From the NCBI RefSeq assembly GCF_008806345.1, contig NZ_VZZJ01000009.1:1-64000 (forward strand): a stretch of 64,000 nucleotides of DNA, in the 5' to 3' direction. Position numbers and translations under genes: made by a program. The notes under the pieces are model-generated. The model saw only the letters and a list, made by a program, of their open reading frames with translations, was not told the DNA's origin and made no database searches. Shown piece by piece: positions 8,584 through 16,113 of the stretch; the first letter of the stretch is position 1; the number at the start of each line of letters is the position of its first letter. The DNA is from Methylobacterium planeticum (lineage in GTDB: Bacteria; Pseudomonadota; Alphaproteobacteria; Rhizobiales; Beijerinckiaceae).

Positions 8584-8871
8584 ATGAGACTCTTCGTTGC
8601 GGCGACTCTCATGACCACCCTCGCGGGCATGCCGCTCGCCGCGCAGGCGGGCGGCAACGGCGGCGACCGGCAGGCCGCGGGCGGCGGGTTCATGAGTTCC
8701 TACATCAGCGACCCCTACCACGATCCGCGCTCGTCCTTCTCGCAGCTCCGCGGCACCGGCCAGATCCTGGGACAGCCGATGGTGTCGGAAGGCGCGGGCT
8801 TGCGCGCGTCGCCGCGCATGATCGTCGAGCCGCACTGGGCCGTCGGCAGCTCCGCGCCACGGGGCCGCTGA
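8584..8871 (+). CDS. Small secreted protein of unknown function
   Basis: 95 residues: a signal peptide (MRLFVAATLMTTLAGMPLAAQA, cleavage near 22) and a short mature part rich in Gly, Ser and Arg (SSYISDPYHDPRSSFSQLRG), without cysteines or repeats. A good ribosome site (GAAAGGAATAATCG before ATG) supports the start. No family was recognised. A leader hairpin at 8533-8549 precedes it. Likely periplasmic. Confidence 0.7.
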   Translation: MRLFVAATLMTTLAGMPLAAQAGGNGGDRQAAGGGFMSSYISDPYHDPRSSFSQLRGTGQILGQPMVSEGAGLRASPRMIVEPHWAVGSSAPRGR

Positions 8872-9085
8872 CCGTTTAATCCTAGGCCGTCCCGCTGGAA
8901 ATTCGAGCCCGCGCCGTCGCGACCGGGCGAGGCCGACGTCGTCTTTGCGGTGCACAGGGCGCCCGGTCGGGCACCGACCAGTCCATCACCATCATCGTTG
9001 CGGGAGCAACCGAGCGGGACAGACCGCCCGGGCCCGGCGCGCGCCGCCGGCCACGCTTCCGCACGCCGCAGACCTTCGTCACGAC

Positions 9086-9808
9086 ATGAGGATCGACGTG
9101 GACAACATCATCCAGGGCATCTCGAACTTCCGCGGAAACGTCTTCCCGGGTCAACAGGACATGTACCGGCGGCTCGTCCGGGATGGCCAGCAGCCGAAGG
9201 CGCTGATCATCGCCTGCGCGGATTCCCGCGTCTCGCCGGAGCACATCACCCAGATGGGCCCCGGCGAGCTCTTCGTCTGCCGCAACGCCGGCAACATCGT
9301 TCCTCCCTTCGCCCAGCAGAACGGCGGCGTCTCCTCGGCCATCGAGTACGCGGTCGTCGCCCTCGGCGTGCGGGACGTCGTCGTCTGCGGCCATTCCGAT
9401 TGCGGCGCGATGAAGGGGCTGATGCACCCCGAGGCCCTGGAGAACATGCCCAACGTCGCGGCCTGGCTGCGCCACAGCCACGCGGCGAACCAGATCGTCT
9501 GCGAGGCCTATCCGGAGGGCATGGATCCCAAGGACCGCCACCGGGCGCTGGCCCTCGAGAACGTGGTGGTGCAGCTCAACCACCTGCGCACCCACCCGAG
9601 CGTCGCGGCGGGCCTCGCCAAGGGCCAGTTGCGCCTGCACGGCTGGTTCTTCGAGCTCGAGACTGGGAACCTCCTGGCCTATTGCGGCACCCGGAGCCGC
9701 TTCGTGCCCTTCGCGGAGGCCGATGGCGAGATGCCGGTCGCCCAGGCCCCCGCCGTGCGGGTCGCGGCCCCCGAGATCGCGGGCTCGTTCCCGGCCGCCG
9801 CCGAGTGA
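9086..9808 (+). CDS. Beta-class carbonic anhydrase
   Basis: Zinc enzyme interconverting CO2 and bicarbonate, 240 residues. The beta-class ligands are all visible: Cys44 and Asp46 in CADSRV, His103 and Cys106 in HSDCGAM. The start ATG at 9086 opens a normal N-terminus (MRIDVDNIIQGISNFRGN); the upstream extension of the frame is unlike protein. The next gene, a SulP transporter, begins inside its stop codon (GTGA overlap), so the pair is translationally coupled. That points to a joint role in bicarbonate supply, for example for carboxylation in a methylotroph, which is an inference. Confidence 0.95.
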   Translation: MRIDVDNIIQGISNFRGNVFPGQQDMYRRLVRDGQQPKALIIACADSRVSPEHITQMGPGELFVCRNAGNIVPPFAQQNGGVSSAIEYAVVALGVRDVVVCGHSDCGAMKGLMHPEALENMPNVAAWLRHSHAANQIVCEAYPEGMDPKDRHRALALENVVVQLNHLRTHPSVAAGLAKGQLRLHGWFFELETGNLLAYCGTRSRFVPFAEADGEMPVAQAPAVRVAAPEIAGSFPAAAE

Positions 9809-11382
9809 GCGCGGGCATGCGCCGATTCCCCGCCCTCCCCCTGCCGGCATCCCTGGCCCCGTCCCTCGCGCGCGATCTGCCCGCCTCCTTCGTGGTCTTC
9901 CTCGTGGCGCTGCCCCTCTGCATGGGCATCGCCATCGCGTCCGGCGTGCCGCCGGAGCGCGGCCTGATCACCGGCATCATCGGCGGCATCGTGGTGGGGA
10001 TGCTGGCCGGCTCGCCGCTGCAGGTGAGCGGCCCGGCCGCGGGCCTCGCGGTCATCGTGTTCGAGTTCGTGCGGACGCACGGGCTCGGCATGCTCGGCCC
10101 CGTCCTCGTGCTCGCGGGTGTCTTCCAGCTCGCCGCCGGGGCGCTGCGGGTCGGGGGATGGTTCCGGGCGATCTCGCCCGCGGTGGTTCACGGCATGCTG
10201 GCCGGCATCGGCGTCCTGATCGTGCTGGCGCAGATCCATGTCCTGGCCGACGGGGCGCCGCAGGCGGGTGGCTTCGACAACCTCGTGGCGATCCCGGCAG
10301 CCTTCTTCAACTTCGTGTCGGGGTCGGGCGATCGGACCGGGGCGATCGTGGTCGGCCTCGTCACGATCGCGGCGATGATCGGCTGGGAGCGGTTCCGGCC
10401 GGCGCGCCTGCGCCTCGTGCCCGGCGCCCTGATCGGTGTGCTCGCCGGCACGATCCTGGCCGTGGCCGGGGGATTGGGCGTCAAGCGGGTCGAAGTCCCG
10501 GAGGCGATCCTGTCGAGCCTGTCCCTGCCGGGGGCTGCGGAATGGGCGCGGCTCAGCGAACCGGCCATGATCGTGATGGCGCTGAGCCTTGCGGTCATCG
10601 CCAGCGCCGAGAGCCTGCTCTCGGCCTCCGCGGTCGACCGGATGCACGATGGCCCGCGCACGCAGTACAATCGCGAGCTCGGGGCGCAGGGCATCGGCAA
10701 CGTGCTCTGCGGCCTCGCGGGCGGCCTGCCCATGACCGGCGTCATCGTGCGCTCCTCCGCCAACGTCCAGGCGGGCGCCATGACGCGGGCCTCGGCGGTG
10801 ATGCACGGCACCTGGATCCTGGTCTTCCTCCTCGTGCTGCCCTGGGTGCTCGTGGTGGTGCCGACGGCTTCGCTCGCCGGCATCCTGGTGGTGACGGGCT
10901 GGCGCCTGGCGAGCCCCGCCCATGCGCGGCATCTCTTGGCGCGGTACGGCCTCGTCACGGCGGCGATCTGGCTCGCGACCCTGGTGATGGTGGTGGTGAC
11001 CGACCTCCTCACCGGCGTGCTGGTCGGCCTCGGCCTGAGCCTGCTCCAGGCGCTTCCGGCGCTCCGCAAGGGCCCGCTCCGGATCGAGCGCGACGCAGCG
11101 CCCGCGGCCGGCGTGCCGGAGCTCCGGCTGGCGGGCTCGGCCACCTTCCTGCAGCTGCCCCACCTCAACGAGGCGCTGGAGGAGGCCTCGCAGGGGAAGG
11201 CGGTCCGCCTCGGCGTCGACCGGCTCCACCACGTCGACCATACCTGCCTCGAGATGATCGCGGATTGGGCGGCGCGCCGGAGGGCGTCCGGCACGCGGGT
11301 CGAGGTCGTGGGCGGATCGGGGCGGCTGCGCGAGACCCTGGCCGCGGCCATCAAGCCGGCGAGCCCTGCCCCGGCGCACTGA
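9805..11382 (+). CDS. SulP-family anion (bicarbonate/sulfate) transporter
   Basis: Inner-membrane SLC26/SulP transporter with about 10-12 hydrophobic segments (ASFVVFLVALPLCMGIAIASG, GLAVIVFEFVRTHGL, GVLIVLAQIHVLA and others) and a C-terminal STAS domain from about residue 430 (ELRLAGSATFLQLPHLNEAL ... DHTCLEMIADWAARR). The SulP signature SGPAAGLAV is present in TM3. The GTG at 9805 overlaps the carbonic anhydrase stop; an ATG at 9817 is the alternative start. Substrate is not fixed by sequence, but coupling to a carbonic anhydrase argues for bicarbonate, as in known SulP-anhydrase fusions and pairs. Confidence 0.88.
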   Translation: MSAGMRRFPALPLPASLAPSLARDLPASFVVFLVALPLCMGIAIASGVPPERGLITGIIGGIVVGMLAGSPLQVSGPAAGLAVIVFEFVRTHGLGMLGPVLVLAGVFQLAAGALRVGGWFRAISPAVVHGMLAGIGVLIVLAQIHVLADGAPQAGGFDNLVAIPAAFFNFVSGSGDRTGAIVVGLVTIAAMIGWERFRPARLRLVPGALIGVLAGTILAVAGGLGVKRVEVPEAILSSLSLPGAAEWARLSEPAMIVMALSLAVIASAESLLSASAVDRMHDGPRTQYNRELGAQGIGNVLCGLAGGLPMTGVIVRSSANVQAGAMTRASAVMHGTWILVFLLVLPWVLVVVPTASLAGILVVTGWRLASPAHARHLLARYGLVTAAIWLATLVMVVVTDLLTGVLVGLGLSLLQALPALRKGPLRIERDAAPAAGVPELRLAGSATFLQLPHLNEALEEASQGKAVRLGVDRLHHVDHTCLEMIADWAARRRASGTRVEVVGGSGRLRETLAAAIKPASPAPAH

Positions 11383-11407
11383 CGTCGGCCGGGCGGACCT
11401 GGGAGCC

Positions 11408-11428
11408 GGTGCCGTCACGAGCGGCACC
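11408..11428. terminator. Two-way terminator between SulP and cyclase genes
   Basis: GGTGCCG (11408-11414) and CGGCACC (11422-11428) with a 7-base loop, in the 75-base gap between convergent genes. It can serve both strands. Confidence 0.55.
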
Positions 11429-11457
11429 AGCCCTCGTTATGGCTGAACCGCAAGGCC

Positions 11458-12753
11458 TCAGATCGACGCCCCGGCCTCGATCGAGAACAGGGACGGGACG
11501 CCGGGCGCCGCCTCACCGCTTTCGACGGGGGCGAACCGGATCTGGGGATCGGCCGTCAGCAGGCGCACGAAATCGCCGGAGGCCGCCAGGGCGAGGTCCG
11601 CGGCCTTCGTGCGCGACTCGATCCGCGCGAGGGTGTTCATGGCCGGTCCGAGCACCGTGAACTCGGCCCGAAGCCCATCGTCGAAGACGCCGACGAGGAC
11701 TTCGCCCGCATGCAGCGCCACCATCACCCGCAGGACGGGCAGGCGCGATCCGCGCCTCTCCCGGTTCAGGTCGGCGAGCCGGTCGTGGATCGTGCCGGCG
11801 CAGGCGAGGGCGGCCCGGGCCTGCCCGGCCGGGGTGCCGACCACGAACTGCGCCAGCACCCCGTCGCCGACGTACTTGTCGACGATGCCGCCATGGCCGG
11901 TCACCGCCGCGTGGACGAGGGCCCGCACGTCGAGGAGCGCGCGCACCACCTCCTCCTGCGGCCGCTCACGGGTGAGGGCGGAGAAGCCGCGAATGTCGAC
12001 GGCCATGAGGCAGGCATGGCGGTGGCGCACCGCGCCGATGCCGCCCTCCCGGGCCAGATCCACCGCGACGCTGCCGGGGACGAACCGGGCGAGGAGGGTC
12101 CGCTCGTGCTCCAGCCTCAGGGCCGCCGTGACGGCGCTGCGCAGCCGCCGCACCCCGTCGATCACGACGAGGCTCGCTGCCGCGAAGGTGAGCAGGCCCG
12201 GCACCTGATCGGACAGGGTGATCTGCGGGCCGAGGAAGCCCTCCGGATGCACGAGGCCGATGAGGATCGCCCCGCCCCAGGCGACGGTCACGACCCCGGC
12301 AAACAGCATCGTATGGAGCACCCGCATGCGCAGGCCCGTCTGGAGCAGCAGCAGGAAGGCTGGAAGCTGGCTCACCGCATCCGAGGCGTCGTCCACGGCC
12401 CCTGCCCCCGCCAGCATGTGCTCGACGATGACGTAGACGGCGAGTCCCGCATTGAGCCCGGTCTCGCCCCAGGCGAGGGCCACCGAGCGCCGCCCGGGCT
12501 CGCGCTCGGCCAGGGCGACGGAGACCACCCCCGCGGCGTAGCTCGCGAGGATGAACCAGTGGCTGAGCGCGTGGAGCGATCCGTCGTAGACCTGCGCCGT
12601 CATGAACAGGACGAGGACGATGACGACCTGGAGCGCGACCATGCGGCCGCTGGAGGTCGCCTGGAGCAGGCGCAACGCCGCAGGCTCGCCGCCGGCCTCC
12701 TCGCGCGGCGGCGCCGCGCCCTCCCGCTCCCCGAGGACCTGGCGCCCCCTCAC
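11458..12753 (-). CDS. Membrane class III adenylate/guanylate cyclase
   Basis: 431 residues: about six hydrophobic helices (residues ~38-215) followed by a class III nucleotide cyclase domain (~235-425). Catalytic marks are the two metal aspartates ([11 protein letters not shown] and [11 protein letters not shown]), the purine-contacting Lys before YVGDG, and the transition-state Asn and Arg in AMNTLARIE. The position usually Asp in class IIIa is Thr (EFTVLG), as in class IIIb enzymes, some of which sense bicarbonate or CO2. It starts with GTG overlapping the hflX stop by 4 bases, so it is the last gene of the hfq/hflX-side group. The signal sensed by its membrane part is unknown. Confidence 0.88.
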   Translation of the reverse strand: MRGRQVLGEREGAAPPREEAGGEPAALRLLQATSSGRMVALQVVIVLVLFMTAQVYDGSLHALSHWFILASYAAGVVSVALAEREPGRRSVALAWGETGLNAGLAVYVIVEHMLAGAGAVDDASDAVSQLPAFLLLLQTGLRMRVLHTMLFAGVVTVAWGGAILIGLVHPEGFLGPQITLSDQVPGLLTFAAASLVVIDGVRRLRSAVTAALRLEHERTLLARFVPGSVAVDLAREGGIGAVRHRHACLMAVDIRGFSALTRERPQEEVVRALLDVRALVHAAVTGHGGIVDKYVGDGVLAQFVVGTPAGQARAALACAGTIHDRLADLNRERRGSRLPVLRVMVALHAGEVLVGVFDDGLRAEFTVLGPAMNTLARIESRTKAADLALAASGDFVRLLTADPQIRFAPVESGEAAPGVPSLFSIEAGASI

Positions 12754-14174
12754 CCGACGCGGCTCAGGCGGCGTGCGGCGCCGAAGCGATTGAGGAAGCG
12801 CGGCTCCTTCTCGGGCGCGATCCGGATCGCGAGGTGGAGCGCGCCGCCCTCCTCCATGCGCCGGTCGAGCACCTCGGCATTCTCGTAGAGCCAGTTCAGG
12901 GAAGCCCCGTCCTCCGGCGGCAGGATGACCGCGAAGGTCGACCGGCTGCGGGCGATGCGCGCCTCGATCCGGCTGATGAGGGCGGCGAGCCCCTCCCCCG
13001 TCAGCGCCGAGACCAGGACCGGTGCGGCGCTGTCCCGGTCGTTGCGGTCGGCCTCGCGCCCCATGGCGCTGAGGTTCAGGAGCCGGGTGCGCTCGTCCGC
13101 GTCGAGGAGGTCGGCCTTGTTCCAGACCTCGATGATCCGGTCGGCGCTCGTCTCGATGCCGAGCTCGTCGAGGACCTGGCCCACATCCTCGGCCTGGGCC
13201 TCGGTATCGACGTGGGAGACGTCGCGCACGTGCAGCAGGATATCGGCCTCGATCACGTCCTCGAGCGTCGCCCGGAAGGCGGCGATCAGGGGCGTCGGCA
13301 GTTCGGAGATGAAGCCGACCGTGTCCGACAGGATCACGGTCTCGCCGTGGGGCAGCTTGGTGGCGCGTGCCGTCGGGTCGAGGGTGGCGAACAGCATGTC
13401 CTGCGCCATCACCTCGGCCTTGGTGAGGGCGTTGAACAGGGTCGACTTGCCGGCATTGGTGTAGCCGACGAGCGCCACGATCGGGTACGGCACGCGCGCG
13501 CGGCTCTGCCGGTGGAGGCCGCGGGTGCGGGTCACGGAGTCGAGATCACGCTCGATCCGGGTCATGCGCTCCTGGATCATGCGCCGGTCCGCCTCGATCT
13601 GGGTCTCGCCCGGGCCGCCGAGGAAGCCGAAGCCGCCGCGCTGGCGCTCCAGGTGGGTCCAGGACCGGACGAGGCGGCTGCGCTGATAGGCGAGATGCGC
13701 GTGCTCGACCTGAAGCCGGCCCTCGCGCGTCGAGGCGCGGCGCCCGAAGATCTCGAGGATCAGGCCGGTGCGGTCGATGACCTTGGCGCCCCACGCCTTC
13801 TCGAGATTGCGCTGCTGGACCGGAGAGAGGGCGCAATCCATCACCACGAGGCCGATCTCGTCGGCCTTGATCAGACCGGCGAGCTCCTCGACGCGCCCCT
13901 TGCCGAGATAGGTCGAGGGGCGGATCTTGGCCAAGCTCAGGGCTGAGGCTTCGACCACGTCGAGGTCGATCGCCGCGGCGAGGCCGACCGCCTCGTCGAG
14001 GCGGGCCGGGCTGGAGCGCGGCGTCTGGCGGTCGGCCGCCCCGGACGCCTGGGCCGCGGCGGCGCGGGTCAGGTAGGGGCCGACGACGAGGGTCCGGGTC
14101 GCGGCCGCGATCTCCCCCTCGGGGGCGGCCATCGCCTGGAGCCGGGCTTCGCCCGGGGTGAGAGTCTCGCTCAT
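12750..14174 (-). CDS. hflX: Ribosome-associated GTPase HflX
   Basis: OBG/HflX-superfamily GTPase that binds the 50S subunit and rescues or splits stalled ribosomes. From ATG 14174 it has 474 residues: an N-terminal nucleotide-binding region ([25 protein letters not shown]), a coiled linker ([21 protein letters not shown], 175-193) and a G domain with GYTNAGKS (237-244), DTVGFI and NKAD motifs. The frame stays open for 84 more codons upstream, but that part is low-complexity and overlaps intergenic sequence. It lies 113 bases downstream of hfq, the classic neighbour, and overlaps the cyclase gene by 4 bases. Confidence 0.96.
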   Translation of the reverse strand: MSETLTPGEARLQAMAAPEGEIAAATRTLVVGPYLTRAAAAQASGAADRQTPRSSPARLDEAVGLAAAIDLDVVEASALSLAKIRPSTYLGKGRVEELAGLIKADEIGLVVMDCALSPVQQRNLEKAWGAKVIDRTGLILEIFGRRASTREGRLQVEHAHLAYQRSRLVRSWTHLERQRGGFGFLGGPGETQIEADRRMIQERMTRIERDLDSVTRTRGLHRQSRARVPYPIVALVGYTNAGKSTLFNALTKAEVMAQDMLFATLDPTARATKLPHGETVILSDTVGFISELPTPLIAAFRATLEDVIEADILLHVRDVSHVDTEAQAEDVGQVLDELGIETSADRIIEVWNKADLLDADERTRLLNLSAMGREADRNDRDSAAPVLVSALTGEGLAALISRIEARIARSRSTFAVILPPEDGASLNWLYENAEVLDRRMEEGGALHLAIRIAPEKEPRFLNRFGAARRLSRVG

Positions 14175-14287
14175 GAAGCCGTGCCGCCCGTGTCCTGCAT
14201 CGTCAGGACAATGGGTCTTCGTCGGCAACAGACAAGGGCGCAGGCCCCTGCCGGCCGTGGAATTCCCCCGCGAGGGCGTTAAGGGAA

Positions 14288-14542
14288 TCAGGCCTTGTCG
14301 GGCGCGGTCTCGTCCGGCTCGAAGAGCTGGACCGGATGGCCGGGCATGATCGTCGAGATCGCGTGCTTGTAGACGAGCTGGGAGTGCCCGTCCCGGCGCA
14401 AAAGCACGCAGAAATTGTCGAACCAAGTCACGACACCCTGCAGCTTGACCCCATTGACGAGGAAGATCGTCAGCGGAATCTTGTTCTTGCGGACATGGTT
14501 GAGAAACGTGTCCTGCAGGTTCTGTGCGCGCTCGCCCGCCAT
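14288..14542 (-). CDS. hfq: RNA chaperone Hfq
   Basis: 84-residue Sm-like hexameric RNA chaperone that pairs small RNAs with mRNAs. Sm1 motif residues ([21 protein letters not shown], 8-28) and the Sm2 motif YKHAIST (58-64) are intact, and the C-terminal tail is short, as usual in alphaproteobacteria. ATG 14542 gives the standard [11 protein letters not shown] start; an upstream extension is not protein-like. A ribosome-site-like AAGGATAAGA precedes it. It lies between ntrX and hflX, the conserved arrangement. Confidence 0.98.
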   Translation of the reverse strand: MAGERAQNLQDTFLNHVRKNKIPLTIFLVNGVKLQGVVTWFDNFCVLLRRDGHSQLVYKHAISTIMPGHPVQLFEPDETAPDKA

Positions 14543-14742
14543 TCTTCTTATCCTTATGTTGTCCTGGCGCCCGCCCCGGAGAGGCGACATCCGACCGCTC
14601 GGTCCTCGATTGCCCCGCGCCACCGCTTGCGCCGGGACGGGAAGCCCGGAACCTCGGCCGGACATATTACAGGTTCAATTCGCGTCCCGATGCAAGAGGG
14701 ACGCGCCGTCCGGCCGGGATTACCCCAGCCGATGCGGCCGTA

Positions 14743-16113
14743 TCAGGGGCCGATGCCGAGGGACTTCAGCTTGCGGTGCAGCGCCGAGCGCTCCATGCCG
14801 ATGAATTCGGCCGTGCGCGAGATGTTGCCCGAGAAGCGCGCGATCTGCGCGACGAGGTACTCCCGCTCGAAGATCTCCCGGGCTTCGCGCAGGGCCAGGC
14901 TCATCAGCTTCTCGCCGCCCGCCCCGTTCGGGGTGGTGGGCACCAGCGCCCCGATCTCGGAGGGCAGCATCTCGGAGGTGACCTCCTGCTCCGGGTCGGT
15001 GTGGGTCAGGATCATCAGCCGCTCGACGTTGTTGCGGAGCTGGCGGACGTTGCCGGGCCAGTCGTGCGATTGCAGCACGGCCATCGCATCCTCGGCGATG
15101 CGCCGGCGCGGCAAGCCGGTGGCGGCCGAGATCTGGTCCATGAAGAACGAGATCAGCTCCGGCACGTCCTCGCGCCGCTCGGAGAGGGAGGGCACGCGGA
15201 TCGGCACCACCGAGAGGCGGTGGAACAGGTCCTCCCGGAAGCGCCCGCCCGCGATCTCCTCGGCGAGGTCGCGCGAGGAGGAGGAGATGATGCGCACGTC
15301 CACGTGGACGCGGGTGGTGCCCCCGACCCTCTGGAAGTTCTGATCGACCAGAACCCGCAGGATGCGGTTCTGGGTCTCGCGCGGCATGTCCGCGACCTCG
15401 TCGATGTAGAGGGAGCCGCCATGCGCCTCCTCCAGCGCGCCGACGCGGCGGACCCGCCCCTCCCCCGCCTCGACCCCGAAGAGCTCGGCTTCCATGTTCT
15501 CCGGCGTGATCGTCGCCGCGTTGATGACCACGAAGGGGCCGTTGGCCCGTCCCGAGGCGCCGTGCAGCGTGCGCGCGGAGAGCTCCTTGCCGGAGCCCGG
15601 CGCCCCCGAGATCATGACCCGGGCATTGGTGGGCGCCACGCGCTCCACCGTCTGGCGCAGCTGGTTGACGGCGACGGATCCGCCCACGAGGCGGCTCGCC
15701 TGCCCCGAGCGCGCCTTGAGGTCCTTGACCTCGCGCTTCAGACGCGACGCCTCGAGCGCCCTCTCGGCCACCAGGATCAGGCGGTCGGCCTTGAAGGGCT
15801 TCTCGATGAAGTCGTAGGCCCCCGCCTTGATGGCCGAGACCGCGGTCTCGATGTTGCCGTGGCCCGAGATCATCACGACCGGCAGGTCGGGATGGCCCGC
15901 CTTGACGAGGTCGAGCACCTGCAGCCCGTCGAGGCGCGAGCCCTGCAGCCAGATGTCGAGGAAGACGAGGTGGGGGCGGCGCGCCTCGATCGCCGCCAGC
16001 GCGTCGTCGGAGCTGCCCGCCGTGCGGGTGCGGTGGCCCTCGTCGTCGAGGATGCCGGCCACGAGGTCGCGGATGTCGGCCTCGTCGTCGACGATCAGGA
16101 TATCGGCGCTCAT
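14743..16113 (-). CDS. ntrX: Response regulator NtrX
   Basis: Output half of the NtrYX pair, implicated in alphaproteobacteria in nitrogen, redox and envelope control. 456 residues: a receiver domain with Asp53 (VFLDIWL), an AAA+ domain with Walker A GAPGSGKE (170-177) and Walker B SLYIDEVADM (234-243), and a Fis-type helix-turn-helix at the C-terminus (NISRTAEFIGMERSALHRKL). The sigma-54-contacting GAFTGA loop is absent: after ELFG the sequence reads VEAGEGRVRRVGALEEA, whereas NtrC in this window has it intact. This agrees with reports that alphaproteobacterial NtrX does not act as a normal sigma-54 activator. Its start overlaps the ntrY stop by 4 bases. Confidence 0.96.
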   Translation of the reverse strand: MSADILIVDDEADIRDLVAGILDDEGHRTRTAGSSDDALAAIEARRPHLVFLDIWLQGSRLDGLQVLDLVKAGHPDLPVVMISGHGNIETAVSAIKAGAYDFIEKPFKADRLILVAERALEASRLKREVKDLKARSGQASRLVGGSVAVNQLRQTVERVAPTNARVMISGAPGSGKELSARTLHGASGRANGPFVVINAATITPENMEAELFGVEAGEGRVRRVGALEEAHGGSLYIDEVADMPRETQNRILRVLVDQNFQRVGGTTRVHVDVRIISSSSRDLAEEIAGGRFREDLFHRLSVVPIRVPSLSERREDVPELISFFMDQISAATGLPRRRIAEDAMAVLQSHDWPGNVRQLRNNVERLMILTHTDPEQEVTSEMLPSEIGALVPTTPNGAGGEKLMSLALREAREIFEREYLVAQIARFSGNISRTAEFIGMERSALHRKLKSLGIGP

